Shown: piece after piece, positions 1 through 8,676 of the stretch
How the letters are laid out: each line of letters opens with the position of its first letter
Position numbering within the stretch: the first letter of the stretch is position 1
Assembly (NCBI GenBank): GCA_043821115.1
Contig: JBDRDD010000032.1
Span: 43,422-107,421 of the forward strand
Length of the DNA stretch: 64,000 nt
Direction of reading: 5' to 3'
DNA from: JBDRDD01 sp043821115
Lineage (GTDB): Bacteria; CAYTYR01; UBA6262; DAOVJB01
Notes under the pieces: model-generated
Databases searched by the model: none
What the model was told of the DNA's origin: nothing
Seen by the model: the letters and a program-made list of their open reading frames with translations, nothing else
Position numbers and translations under genes: made by a program

Positions 1-1
1 G

Positions 2-397
2 ATAAGCGCCTGTTTCGTGAGTGACCTTGTGAAGGGAGCTATACTGGCAGCAGAGAGTAAAGCTTCAGACTCTCAGGTGTATTTTATATCCGATCCGGTT
101 CCTTTTTCTCCGGAAAGCATAGGCAGAACTATAGCTAAGTTTCTCCAGGTTGATGCTAAAAAAATAAAAGTCCCGGCTTTCATTGTCATGGCAGCCGGTT
201 TTTTAAGCCAGTTCATAAGTGATTTAAGCGGCAAGATTACAATATTCAATATTCAAAAGGCCAGGGAGATGGTACAGCCATACTGGGTATGCGATGTCTC
301 CAAGGCGCGGGCCGAACTGGGTTTTAAGGCATCCATTGATATAGAAGAGGGTATTAGAATAACAGTTGACTGGTACAAGAAGCGCGGATGGCTGTAA
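2..397 (+). CDS. NAD-dependent epimerase/reductase, C-terminal part (5' end outside window)
   Basis: The frame is open from base 2 through the window edge, so this is the C-terminal ~131 residues of a longer gene, not a small protein starting at the GTG at 17. The fragment has the C-terminal layout of extended/atypical SDRs of the 3-beta-HSD/ketosphinganine-reductase type: a VSDLVKGAILAAES helix (family 'D-x-x-x-A-x-x-x-A-A') and the closing pattern DVSKARAELGFKASIDIEEG followed by TVDWYKKRGWL. The Rossmann fold and YxxxK site lie upstream and cannot be checked. It sits 47 bases before a serine-palmitoyltransferase-like gene and may reduce the 3-keto product of that enzyme (as CerR does in Caulobacter), which is inference from position and family. 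A sugar-nucleotide epimerase remains possible. Confidence 0.7.
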   Translation: MSACFVSDLVKGAILAAESKASDSQVYFISDPVPFSPESIGRTIAKFLQVDAKKIKVPAFIVMAAGFLSQFISDLSGKITIFNIQKAREMVQPYWVCDVSKARAELGFKASIDIEEGIRITVDWYKKRGWL

Positions 398-444
398 GAG
401 GTTTAGATTAAAAAATCATAGTATACTATGAACAGGGGGTTGTG

Positions 445-1740
445 ATGGACTTATTTGATAAGTGCAGTAAATTTACTGCTGCCAGGGAGATAATGGCTGC
501 CGGTCTTTATCCATATTTTAACATCGTCAATTCAGCACAGGACCCGGAGGTAATCGTAGGGGGCAAGAGGATGATAATGGTAGGCTCCAATGATTACCTT
601 GGCCTGACCACTCATCCTAAGTTGATAAAAGCCGCAGCAAGGGCGCTAAAGCGCTACGGGACAGGATGTACGGGATCACGTTTCTTAAACGGCACATTTG
701 ACATTCATGAGGAACTCGAGAGCAAACTTGCCAGGTTTGAACAAAAAGGCGCGGCGCTCTTTTTCACAACAGGTGTTCTTGCAAACCTTGGAACTATATC
801 AGCGCTTGTAGGGAAGGATGATATTGTTATAACAGACAAAGCGGATCACGCCAGCATCATCGATGCCTGTCATCTTTGCTTTGGCGAGACCAAGAGGTTC
901 AGGCACAACAATATGGAAGATCTGGGACGTGTACTCGCATCATGTGACAAATCAAAAGGCAAACTGATCGTGGTTGACGGTGTGTTTAGCACAGAAGGTG
1001 ATATAATAGATCTTCCAAACGTCGTAAAACTTGCCAAACAGTACAATGCCCGTATAATGGTGGATGATGCTCATTCTGTAGGAGTTCTGGGTGAGGAGGG
1101 CAAAGGTACCGCTGAGCATTACGGGCTGCAGGATGAAGTGGATATAATAATGGGAACATGCAGCAAATCTCTTGCTTCGATTGGGGGTTTTATAACAGCA
1201 ACCGAAGAAGTGGTTCATTACCTCAGACACAATTCCAGGGCACTTATTTTCAGCGCGAGTCCGCCTCCGGCGTCGGTTGCAGTAGTATCTGCCGCCCTAG
1301 ATGTTATAATTGAAGAACCCCAGAGACGTAAAAGACTTTGGGAGAATACAAGGAAGATGCAGCATGGATTCAAAGAGATGGGATACGATACAGGAGATAC
1401 ACAGACTCCTATAATACCCGTTATCATAGGTGATAATTTCAAATGTTTCCAGATGAGGAAAATATTGCTTGAGAAGGGTGTTTTTACAAACCCTTTCGTG
1501 AGTCCCGCGGTGCCTGAAGGAAGGGCGTTGATCAGGACAAGTTATATGGCAACACACACCGAGGAACAGCTTGACCGAGTGCTTGAGGTTTTTGAAAGTG
1601 TCGGTAAACAACTAGGGATAATTCCTGGGGGCAAAATTCGCAGAGCAGCGAAGAAGATCCCCCTGAGAAAACGGATAACGAACCAGATGAAGAACGGGGT
1701 CAACACATGGATGCAAAGGATATACAAGTTCAAGCGGTAG
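445..1740 (+). CDS. spt: Alpha-oxoamine synthase, serine palmitoyltransferase-like
   Basis: PLP-dependent fold-type I enzyme of the alpha-oxoamine synthase family (serine palmitoyltransferase, KBL, BioF), which condenses an amino acid with an acyl thioester. Visible: substrate/PLP stacking His near residue 135 (TDKADHASIID), the VDDAHSVGVLG strand with the PLP-pyridine Asp near 208, and the Schiff-base Lys in GTCSKSLASIGGF near residue 241. Length (431 aa) fits SPT; BioF and KBL are usually 385-400. The extra is a basic C-terminal tail. The start is set by AGGGGG at 434-439, five bases before the ATG at 445; an in-frame GTG at 442 lies too close. The neighbours (reductase before, acyltransferase overlapping after, lipid kinase next) favour a sphingoid-base enzyme over biotin synthesis. 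Substrate is not proven by sequence. Confidence 0.75.
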   Translation: MDLFDKCSKFTAAREIMAAGLYPYFNIVNSAQDPEVIVGGKRMIMVGSNDYLGLTTHPKLIKAAARALKRYGTGCTGSRFLNGTFDIHEELESKLARFEQKGAALFFTTGVLANLGTISALVGKDDIVITDKADHASIIDACHLCFGETKRFRHNNMEDLGRVLASCDKSKGKLIVVDGVFSTEGDIIDLPNVVKLAKQYNARIMVDDAHSVGVLGEEGKGTAEHYGLQDEVDIIMGTCSKSLASIGGFITATEEVVHYLRHNSRALIFSASPPPASVAVVSAALDVIIEEPQRRKRLWENTRKMQHGFKEMGYDTGDTQTPIIPVIIGDNFKCFQMRKILLEKGVFTNPFVSPAVPEGRALIRTSYMATHTEEQLDRVLEVFESVGKQLGIIPGGKIRRAAKKIPLRKRITNQMKNGVNTWMQRIYKFKR

Positions 1741-2831
1741 AAACACGAAGGGATCTTTTGGATTTTATAAAATTTGCGCAGCATGTGTATAAAGATGATC
1801 CGCACTGGGTTGCGCCTCTTGTGGCGGAGAGAAAGGCACTTCTTGGTAGCGGGAATCCTTTCTGGAAGCACAGTGACAGAATACTTTTTCTTGCAAAACG
1901 AGGCAAAAGGATAGTTGGCCGCATCGAAGCCGCAGTTGACCGCAATTATATCGAATTTCAGCGGGAGACTTGCGGTTTTTTTGGTTTTTTCGAGTGTTTT
2001 CCTGATTACAGGATTGCCCAGAGGCTGCTTGACACAGTACACGGATGGCTTAAAGCAAAAGGTGTGAGTGTTATGAGAGGGCCTTTCAATCCGTCAACAA
2101 ACGATGAATGCGGCTTTCTATTGGAAGGGTTTGATTCAGACCCATATGTGATGATGACATATACTAAGAAGTATTATCTTGATTATATGGAGCGTTACGG
2201 GCTGAAAAAAGCGAAGGATCTTTTTGCATATACGATGCCAGTTAATCCTGAGCCACCCGAAAAACTCATACGCGGGACAGAAATAGCGAAAAAGAAGAAC
2301 CCGGATGTTGTTATACGTCATATCAACATGAAGGAGTACGCGAGCGAAGTAAAAAAAGTCCATACGGTATACAATGCGAGTTGGACGAAGAACTGGGGCT
2401 TTGTTCCCTGGACTGGAGATGAATTCAATTACCTTGCTAAGCAGTTAAAACCCCTTGCCGAACCGGAGCTCGTCTGGTTCGCGGAGGTGGACGAGAAACC
2501 CATAGGTTTTCTCATGGCGCTCCCGGACTATAACCAGGTGTTAAAAAAATTAGCCGGGCGCATGGGGCCTATTGAGATAATTAAATTTCTCCTAAACAGA
2601 AAAAAGATAAGAAATCTGCGCCTTATGGCAATGGGGGTTTTACCGCAATACAGGAGGAGGGGGATAGATGCTCTTCTTTACTTAGAATCTTTGAGGGTGG
2701 CCTACAGGAAGGGTTACAAGTACTGCGAGGTGTCGTGGATTTTAGAGGAGAATGTACTTACGCAGAGAGCCACGGAGATGATGGGGGGCAAATTATATAA
2801 GAAATACAGAATATATGAAATAGATATATAG
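1707..2831 (+). CDS. GNAT-fold acyltransferase, possible bacterial ceramide synthase
   Basis: A 374-residue protein with a GNAT-like fold. The N-terminal half holds the family-typical block GFFGFFECFPDYRIAQRLLD, then RGPFNPSTNDECGFLLEGFD; the C-terminal half holds an acetyl-CoA-type segment around MAMGVLPQYRRRGIDALLY (R/Q-x-x-G-x-G/A loop). The start lies inside the preceding gene (34-base overlap), so the two are probably translationally coupled. The family is usually annotated only as 'GNAT N-acetyltransferase'. The bacterial ceramide synthase of Caulobacter is described as a GNAT-like acyltransferase encoded near spt, and this protein's position beside an SPT-like gene suggests N-acylation of a sphingoid base. 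I infer that role; sequence alone shows only the GNAT family. Confidence 0.6.
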   Translation: MDAKDIQVQAVETRRDLLDFIKFAQHVYKDDPHWVAPLVAERKALLGSGNPFWKHSDRILFLAKRGKRIVGRIEAAVDRNYIEFQRETCGFFGFFECFPDYRIAQRLLDTVHGWLKAKGVSVMRGPFNPSTNDECGFLLEGFDSDPYVMMTYTKKYYLDYMERYGLKKAKDLFAYTMPVNPEPPEKLIRGTEIAKKKNPDVVIRHINMKEYASEVKKVHTVYNASWTKNWGFVPWTGDEFNYLAKQLKPLAEPELVWFAEVDEKPIGFLMALPDYNQVLKKLAGRMGPIEIIKFLLNRKKIRNLRLMAMGVLPQYRRRGIDALLYLESLRVAYRKGYKYCEVSWILEENVLTQRATEMMGGKLYKKYRIYEIDI

Positions 2832-2849
2832 TATATATATAATATATAT

Positions 2850-3752
2850 TTAAGGAAGTAACATGTCTATTGCTTTGGGGCATATCTCAAATTCTGACGG
2901 CATTATCTCCAGCGAATCTCCGTCCACCTGTGCCCACAAGTTTCCCTCGTATTGTAGTTTTACAGCCTTAGTACGCAAATACTCAACATCGTCAAAACTA
3001 AGATGTTTACCTATAATTATTCCCCAGATGTAGCGCAGAAGATCCCTTCTTCGAGGGCCCTTAAAAAGACATATATGAAGGAGTCCGTCATCAAGGTTGG
3101 CATGGGAGGTTATCCTGAATCTTCCGCCGTAAGATTTTATATTTCCTATAATAGCGAAATAGCCGCTTAGGGGTGGCTGTGTGTTGTCACACACTAATGA
3201 GAATTTCGTGGGGTTGTATTTTAGCAGGACAGGTATCCCCGTCAGGATATGTGCCAGTTTGCCTCCTACTATTTTCTTGAGTTTGGGCTTAAATGATTTT
3301 ACTACCTGTGCGTCAAAGCCGATGCCGGCCATCGATATAAAATAGCGCGTGAAAGGGGTGCATATTTTTATAAGATCAGTCTTTTTTGTTTGATAAGATA
3401 TAAGGGCTCTGCAGGCTTTTATCGGATCCATGGGAATGTCTGCCTCGAGTGCGAATACATTGCTTACCCCAAGGGGGATAATTCCCAGGACCGTTTTATT
3501 TGAAGGGTTTTTATTCTTCGCGTGCATTATACCGTTTATACACGCATTCAAGGTTCCGTCCCCTCCGGCGGAAATGATAAGTTCACACCCGTCTGTTGCC
3601 AGTTCCGATACCTTGGATATAGTTTGCTCTATGGTGCCTGTAGGGGTAATTGTTACATGGTTTTTCTCCCGAAGTATGGACATAATCTCTAGAAGGCGGT
3701 TTTTGGCGTGGCCCTTTCCTGAGTCGAAGTTGGTTATGATATGGATATGCAC
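2850..3752 (-). CDS. Diacylglycerol-kinase-family lipid kinase
   Basis: Member of the DAGK catalytic family (DgkB/YegS/BmrU, sphingosine and ceramide kinases), which phosphorylates a lipid hydroxyl at the membrane. The nucleotide-binding GGDGT motif is at residues 63-67 (SAGGDGTLNACINGIM), followed by PLGVSNVFA, AGIGFDAQVV and a C-terminal VDGDSLE strand. About 300 residues, normal for the family. The start is decided by a perfect AGGAGG six bases before GTG at 3752-3750; the in-frame ATG at 3785 has no Shine-Dalgarno. The gene is convergent with the acyltransferase, separated only by an AT-repeat tract. In context a sphingoid or ceramide kinase is plausible, as a DAGK-like ceramide kinase acts in Caulobacter ceramide phosphoglycerate synthesis, but ordinary diacylglycerol or undecaprenol kinase activity cannot be excluded. 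Confidence 0.8.
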   Translation of the reverse strand: MHIHIITNFDSGKGHAKNRLLEIMSILREKNHVTITPTGTIEQTISKVSELATDGCELIISAGGDGTLNACINGIMHAKNKNPSNKTVLGIIPLGVSNVFALEADIPMDPIKACRALISYQTKKTDLIKICTPFTRYFISMAGIGFDAQVVKSFKPKLKKIVGGKLAHILTGIPVLLKYNPTKFSLVCDNTQPPLSGYFAIIGNIKSYGGRFRITSHANLDDGLLHICLFKGPRRRDLLRYIWGIIIGKHLSFDDVEYLRTKAVKLQYEGNLWAQVDGDSLEIMPSEFEICPKAIDMLLP

Positions 3753-3851
3753 TTTACCTCCTTTTATGATAATATAGTGTATCATAGGAGGAGGCTTTAG
3801 GCAAGCGGAAAATAAAATGCCTTAAACCGTAGAGTTTTCAATATTTTTTGC

Positions 3852-3880
3852 TTGACAAAATTCGTAGTATATGTTATTTA
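3852..3880 (+). promoter_or_regulatory. Putative sigma-70 promoter of the pil operon
   Basis: TTGACA at 3852-3857 and TATTTA at 3875-3880 with a 17-base spacer. The -35 is perfect and the -10 weak. It lies in the divergent gap between the lipid kinase and pilM and is the only good -35 there. Confidence 0.5.
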
Positions 3881-3943
3881 GAAAGTACAAAAGAGCACCC
3901 AATTTTATTGACCTTTATTCCAGAAAAAGGAGTAAATGAATAA

Positions 3944-5032
3944 ATGGGAATAATTCCAAAAATGAACAAGGAAATAGTAGGTTTAGATATAGGGACTCAT
4001 TCTATTAAGATCATCTGCCTTCGGGCAGATTCTTTGCTTAATATAGGGGTTGCCGAGATATCAAACGAGGCTATAAGTGGGCTTTCCGCTGAGGCAAGGG
4101 ATAATCTGCTTATAAATACACTCAAAAGGGTTTTGTCGGGGAATAAGGTAACGGCCCAAAATAGCGTTAGCTCTGTAGCCGGTGACGGTGTAATCGTAAG
4201 ATATATTACCCTGCCCAAGATGACGGAAAAAGAGCTTTCCGCCACTATTAAATTTGAAGCGGAACCGCATGTTTCTTTTGATATTGAACAGGTGATACTT
4301 GACTATCAGATAATCGGCGAAAAACTGGAAGAGGACTTGAAAAAGATGGATGTTATTCTGGTTGCGGCCAAAAAGGATACGATAACCAGGCATCTCAGTT
4401 TTCTGGAATCTGCAGGGTTATCTCCCGTTGTTATTGATGTGGATGCCTTTGCCCTTGAAAATGCATATGAATTTAGCCATCCGGAAGATGCAGGCGGGTC
4501 AGTTGCTCTTGTCAATATAGGGGCTACATTTACAAACGTAAATATTCTTGAAGATGGCATTTCCCGTTTTACCAGGGATATACTTATAGCAGGCAACAAC
4601 TTTACCAAGGTGATCCAAAGAGATATGCGTGTTGACTATCAGAAGGCCGAGGCAATGAAGAGGGAAAAGGCCACTGTCATGCTTGAAGAGGAAAGGGGAT
4701 CCCTTAGTGTGGATGATGAAGATGTTGCCCATGTGTCTGAGGCTATAAGGGGGCCCGTAAATGAGTTGCTTGCCGAACTCCAGCGTTCTTTCGATTACTA
4801 TCAGGCTCAAACGCAGGAGCGCTCAATCAAAAAATGTATTCTAAGCGGCGGTAGCGCCAAGTTGAAAAACATAGATAAATTCCTTTCTCATGAATTAAAG
4901 GTTTCCGTGGAAATAGACAATCCTTTAGCGAGATTAGAAATTGACCCGCAGGTCTATTCGCCTGAATATATTAAAAATGTTGCGCCTTTGTTTTCCGTAG
5001 CACTAGGACTAGCCGTAAGAAGGGGTAAATAA
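3944..5032 (+). CDS. pilM: Type IV pilus inner-membrane platform protein PilM
   Basis: Actin-like ATPase-fold protein of the PilM/FtsA group. The N-terminus carries the phosphate-1 motif GLDIGTHSIKI, and a C-terminal adenosine-site segment KKCILSGGSAKLKNIDKFL follows. PilM is cytoplasmic and binds the short N-terminal tail of PilN, coupling the assembly ATPases to the periplasmic alignment complex. Length 362 aa is typical (about 350). It is first in a tight pilMNOPQ operon (3-base gap to pilN). GGAG at 3929-3932 supports the ATG at 3944 with rather long spacing; an ATG at 3962 is an alternative. Confidence 0.92.
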   Translation: MGIIPKMNKEIVGLDIGTHSIKIICLRADSLLNIGVAEISNEAISGLSAEARDNLLINTLKRVLSGNKVTAQNSVSSVAGDGVIVRYITLPKMTEKELSATIKFEAEPHVSFDIEQVILDYQIIGEKLEEDLKKMDVILVAAKKDTITRHLSFLESAGLSPVVIDVDAFALENAYEFSHPEDAGGSVALVNIGATFTNVNILEDGISRFTRDILIAGNNFTKVIQRDMRVDYQKAEAMKREKATVMLEEERGSLSVDDEDVAHVSEAIRGPVNELLAELQRSFDYYQAQTQERSIKKCILSGGSAKLKNIDKFLSHELKVSVEIDNPLARLEIDPQVYSPEYIKNVAPLFSVALGLAVRRGK

Positions 5033-5035
5033 AAA

Positions 5036-5587
5036 ATGATAAGAATTAACCTGTTACCTCCGGAAATAGCACAAGAAAAAGCAAAACGGCGTCAGGTTGA
5101 GATCGTAGTAGCTAGCGTTATACTGATAGTAATCCTATTAGTGGGAGCATATGTAGTGAAAACTGCTCAATTGATGGCTATTAAGAGCGAGCTAGGGGAA
5201 ATTGAGTCAGAATTGGCAAAGCAGGCGGTCATAGTAAGCCAGGTAGAAGCTTTGAAAGCAAGCAAGGAAGTCTTGAATACAAGGGTGAGCATAATAGACC
5301 GGCTGGTAAAGGGCCAGTTCATCTGGGTGCAACTGCTTGATGAAATAAACTATTGTCTGCCAAAAAATGTATGGTTGGGTTCAATTACCAGCAGCCAAGC
5401 TGGTACTGTAGGAGCAGTTACTTTTTCTGGTATAGCATTTGATAATTTTGCCATAGCTGATTTTATAACTTCGCTAGAGGATTCAAAGTATTTCGGGGAT
5501 GTAGAACTAACCTATATACAGGAAGGTTCAGAGATTGACAAGGTAATGACACTGAATTTTGTGGTTGTTTGCAAGGTACAGATTTAA
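5036..5587 (+). CDS. pilN: Type IV pilus alignment protein PilN
   Basis: Bitopic inner-membrane protein. The start MIRINLLPPEIAQEK is the diagnostic PilN tail (INLLP) that docks into PilM. One membrane helix at residues ~24-44 (VIVxxVILIVILLVGAY-like) is followed by a periplasmic coiled coil and an alpha/beta domain that pairs with PilO. 183 residues, as expected. Located directly after pilM and before pilO; part of the envelope-spanning alignment subcomplex with PilO, PilP and PilQ. Confidence 0.92.
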   Translation: MIRINLLPPEIAQEKAKRRQVEIVVASVILIVILLVGAYVVKTAQLMAIKSELGEIESELAKQAVIVSQVEALKASKEVLNTRVSIIDRLVKGQFIWVQLLDEINYCLPKNVWLGSITSSQAGTVGAVTFSGIAFDNFAIADFITSLEDSKYFGDVELTYIQEGSEIDKVMTLNFVVVCKVQI

Positions 5588-5622
5588 TTAAATAGTGAAA
5601 TTTTATTAAGGAGACAGATAAA

Positions 5623-6186
5623 GTGCCTTTACTTGATAAAAATGATAAAAAGACAACGATCATTGCAAGCGGCATATTTGTTGTTACAATAATGATTGTG
5701 TTCTATTCGCTGGTTTATAAGCCCATATCATCAAAGATAGTCGAAACACGCGAGAACAAAAACGCTAAAAATGCGCAACTTCAGGAAGCACTGGCAATCG
5801 GCCAACAACTGGGGCAGCTTGAACGAGACATAAGAAACCTTGAGTATAAACTAAGGGAAAGTTCAAAGCGCCTGCCTCAGGAAAAAGAGATCCCGGATCT
5901 CCTGCGTCACATCACGACTCTTGGGAACAAGACGAAGGTTGATTTTATTTATTTCAGGCCTCAAAATGTAAACCCAAAAGGATTCTATAACGAGGTTCCA
6001 ATTCAGGTAAATGTGCGTGGTACGTATCATAATCTGGGGATGTTCATGGCTGAGGTTGGCAAGCTGGAGAGAATAGTCAATACTTCGGCGGTGCAGGTGC
6101 AGCCTCTTTCCGGGCAAAAAGGTGAGAGCATCACCTCGAGTTTTTTAATTACCACATTTACATTTGCAAAAGGCGGTGGATTCTAA
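5623..6186 (+). CDS. pilO: Type IV pilus alignment protein PilO
   Basis: 187-residue bitopic protein with GTG start and AAGGAGA just upstream. A short cytoplasmic tail, one membrane helix (residues ~12-34), a coiled coil rich in Glu/Arg/Gln (residues ~45-85) and a ferredoxin-like periplasmic domain with the PilO-typical VPIQVNVRGTYHNLGMFMAE strand-helix. It heterodimerises with PilN in the periplasm. It ends one codon before the next gene, indicating strict co-transcription. Confidence 0.9.
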   Translation: MPLLDKNDKKTTIIASGIFVVTIMIVFYSLVYKPISSKIVETRENKNAKNAQLQEALAIGQQLGQLERDIRNLEYKLRESSKRLPQEKEIPDLLRHITTLGNKTKVDFIYFRPQNVNPKGFYNEVPIQVNVRGTYHNLGMFMAEVGKLERIVNTSAVQVQPLSGQKGESITSSFLITTFTFAKGGGF

Positions 6187-6708
6187 GTGAGACATAAAAC
6201 CTTAGCGATCATAGTTATAATTTCGATATCTTCTTCGGTGCTGTTTGCATGTAAAGGCAAATCAGAGGGGCCGGTGAGCAAGTACGGGGGGCAGTCTAAT
6301 TCAGCTCCTGTTGCTAGATCACCTGTTGCGGAGGATGTTATAAAGCCTAAGGAAGAGATGCCTAAGTATTCGTACAGAAGCGGCAGCAGAAGAGATCCTT
6401 TTGTCCCTCTTGTGGGAAGAAGTGATATTATCTCTATGGGTGCGAGTACTGATACTTCAAAGGCACAGGTAAATATGGGCATGTTGGCACTGAAGGGTTT
6501 GATATGGGATCAGGCTAAGCCCGTTGTTCTTTTTAAGGCTTCGGACGGAACTAGTTATGTAGTGTCGAAGCAGCGTCTGGTAGATGACAGAGGTCGTATT
6601 GTTGAAGGTATAGCAGCTGTAGTGAAAGAAGACAAAGTTATTTTGATAGGGAAAGATAATAATATTAAAGAGTTTAAATTTAGCAAACTCAGAGAGGAGA
6701 GTGAATAA
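6187..6708 (+). CDS. pilP: Type IV pilus lipoprotein PilP-like
   Basis: GTG-start protein of 173 aa. A signal peptide ends in a lipobox (SVLFAC, Cys 22), so it is predicted to be a lipoprotein. A low-complexity linker is followed by the PilP-like segment RSGSRRDPFVPLVGR and a small beta domain ending in KFSKLREESE. PilP links the PilN/PilO platform to the PilQ secretin. Overall similarity is short, but position between pilO and pilQ and the RDPF motif make the call secure enough. Confidence 0.8.
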   Translation: MRHKTLAIIVIISISSSVLFACKGKSEGPVSKYGGQSNSAPVARSPVAEDVIKPKEEMPKYSYRSGSRRDPFVPLVGRSDIISMGASTDTSKAQVNMGMLALKGLIWDQAKPVVLFKASDGTSYVVSKQRLVDDRGRIVEGIAAVVKEDKVILIGKDNNIKEFKFSKLREESE

Positions 6709-6712
6709 TTAA

Positions 6713-8563
6713 ATGAGAAAGCATAAACTTATTATAACAACTATCTTCAGTGTTTTGGCGGTTTTGCTTTGCTTTTCATTTGGATCCGTGATAACAGCCC
6801 AAGACGAAGTGCCGGATGCCCGCCTGACCAATGTAGCTGTTGAAGAAGTGGACTCTGAAAATGTGAAGGTGGTCATAAGCACTGATATGCCTGTTCATTA
6901 TAAGTATTTTAAGCTCAATACTCCCCCAGTCGTAGCGGTGGACTTGATTCATACTATTCATGCATGGCCCCAGAAGAGTATTGACACGGGCGAGGGAATA
7001 GTATCCGGAGTCCGCTCAGCACAGAACAGGGTAGAGCCAAGGAAAATAACAAGGGTGGTTATAGAGTTGACAGAAAGTGAGTTGTCATATAAAGTCACTC
7101 AAGTAGACAATGAAATTATTGTACTTATGGGACCATCTGCGGAAGGTATGGAAGAGGAAATTGTGGAGAAGGTCGAAAAGGCCGCATCAATAGAAAAGAT
7201 AGTGCAGGAAGAGCCAATCGAACCACCAGTGCCTCCTGCAGTAGAGGTGGAGGAAGTTGCTGTTCCTGAACTTCCTGTGCATACTCCTTCGGTTCCAATA
7301 CCTCCTGTTGTTGAAGTTATAGAGGAAGTTGTTCCTGTAGCGGAAGCACCACCACTGGTCGCTGTGCCGGCTTCGGCAGAGGAAACCGCTGTTGAACAGA
7401 GAGAGGATGGAGAGGAACTCCTAACATTGAATTTTAAGGATGCAGACATCAGGGATGTTCTAAGAGTGATGTCTCTTAAGAGTGGTATTAACATGGTTTA
7501 CGGTGATGATGTCGTAGGTGCAGTAACGGTTCATCTTGATAGGGTTACATTTGACGACGCATTTGATATCATTCTGAGTCTCAGGGGACTTACATACGAG
7601 AAAGTTACAGACAATGTGTACAGGATAGCTACGCCGAATACCATTGCAACTGAAAGAGCGGGTATGATCACATCTACGGAAGTATTCGTGCTTAATTATG
7701 CCGAGGGGAGTGATATAAGCGGTTCACTTGGTTCTGTCTTAAGTTCGCAGGGAAAAATACAGGTAGACATAAGAACGAATAGTCTGATTGTGACAGATAC
7801 TCCCGCCAATTTGAAAAAAGTGGCAAATATGATAGAGGTTCTTGATGTGGAAACGCCGCAGGTGATGATAGAGGCTCAGATAGTTGAAATAGGAACGACT
7901 GATCTGCAGTACCTGGGTATAAACTGGAATGCTACGAGACAAGTTCCTTATCAGGATACTACCTCTGATGTAACGCTGACTATGCTGCCTGCCGGACCTA
8001 CATTTACCCCGGGTGCTGGAGGAACTTTAACGGTTTCAACAATAATGAGCAGTGCACAGCTTAACGCCACCTTGAATGCTCTAGCAACAAAGGGTAAAAG
8101 TAAGATCTTGTCTAATCCGAAGATTTCCACAGTTAATAACAAGGAAGCAAAGATATTGGTCGGGGATAAGGTTCCTTATACACTAACTACTACTACAACG
8201 ACAGGAACAACTTCTTCTACAGCATATATAGATGTGGGTATAAAGCTTCTTGTAACTCCTAACATCAACGCCAATAATATGATAACCCTTAAGGTTCATC
8301 CTGAAGTCAGTTTTGTCAAGGAGTGGAGAGCGGAAGGGCCTGTTATATCAACTCGTGAAGCTGACACGGAGGTATTGATAAAGAGCGGGGAAACAGTTGT
8401 CATAGGAGGATTAATCAAGGAAGAGGATAAACAGGATGCGTCGAAGGTTCCTTTTCTGGGTGAAATTCCGATTCTGGGTTATCTGTTCAGTCAGAAGTTA
8501 AGTGACAAACAAAAAACGGAGTTGCTGGTCTTCATTACTCCGAGAGTACTGGGTGAAGAGTGA
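6713..8563 (+). CDS. pilQ: Type IV pilus secretin PilQ
   Basis: 616-residue outer-membrane secretin. Order: signal peptide (1-30), an AMIN domain (~37-140) that may bind peptidoglycan, a linker rich in Pro, Val and Glu (~155-235), an STN/N0 domain (LNFKDADIRDVLRVMSLKSG), an N1 domain (FVLNYAEGSDISGSLGSVLS), then the secretin core from ~390 with VMIEAQIVEIGTTDLQYLGI and the C-terminal signature VVIGGLIKEED, PFLGEIPILGYLF and LLVFITPRVL. A single AMIN copy is enough for the family. It closes the pil operon, with a strong terminator downstream. Confidence 0.95.
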   Translation: MRKHKLIITTIFSVLAVLLCFSFGSVITAQDEVPDARLTNVAVEEVDSENVKVVISTDMPVHYKYFKLNTPPVVAVDLIHTIHAWPQKSIDTGEGIVSGVRSAQNRVEPRKITRVVIELTESELSYKVTQVDNEIIVLMGPSAEGMEEEIVEKVEKAASIEKIVQEEPIEPPVPPAVEVEEVAVPELPVHTPSVPIPPVVEVIEEVVPVAEAPPLVAVPASAEETAVEQREDGEELLTLNFKDADIRDVLRVMSLKSGINMVYGDDVVGAVTVHLDRVTFDDAFDIILSLRGLTYEKVTDNVYRIATPNTIATERAGMITSTEVFVLNYAEGSDISGSLGSVLSSQGKIQVDIRTNSLIVTDTPANLKKVANMIEVLDVETPQVMIEAQIVEIGTTDLQYLGINWNATRQVPYQDTTSDVTLTMLPAGPTFTPGAGGTLTVSTIMSSAQLNATLNALATKGKSKILSNPKISTVNNKEAKILVGDKVPYTLTTTTTTGTTSSTAYIDVGIKLLVTPNINANNMITLKVHPEVSFVKEWRAEGPVISTREADTEVLIKSGETVVIGGLIKEEDKQDASKVPFLGEIPILGYLFSQKLSDKQKTELLVFITPRVLGEE

Positions 8564-8605
8564 GAAAGCTATTATAACTGTCAGAAGTTTGTTGAAAACG
8601 ATAAT

Positions 8606-8640
8606 ACCCCGTTCGGCTAATGTGCTGTAACGGGGTGTTT
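8606..8640 (+). terminator. Intrinsic terminator of the pil operon
   Basis: ACCCCGTT (8606-8613) pairs with AACGGGGT (8629-8636), followed by a short T-rich run (GTTTTC). Confidence 0.8.
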
Positions 8641-8676
8641 TCTTAAATTACATAATCATTCCGGAGTACCAGACGT

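Noticed and set aside
17..397. Complete small protein starting at GTG 17
   Set aside because: The frame is open to the window edge and the residues match the C-terminal part of an extended SDR.
952..1442. Minus-strand open frames inside the spt-like gene and similar antisense frames throughout
   Set aside because: They lie wholly within strongly supported genes, lack ribosome-binding sites and show no family motifs.
2829..2852. Terminator between the convergent acyltransferase and lipid kinase genes
   Set aside because: Only an AT dinucleotide tract is present; similar TATATA tracts recur near 26510, 34370 and 40585, with no GC stem or T tail.
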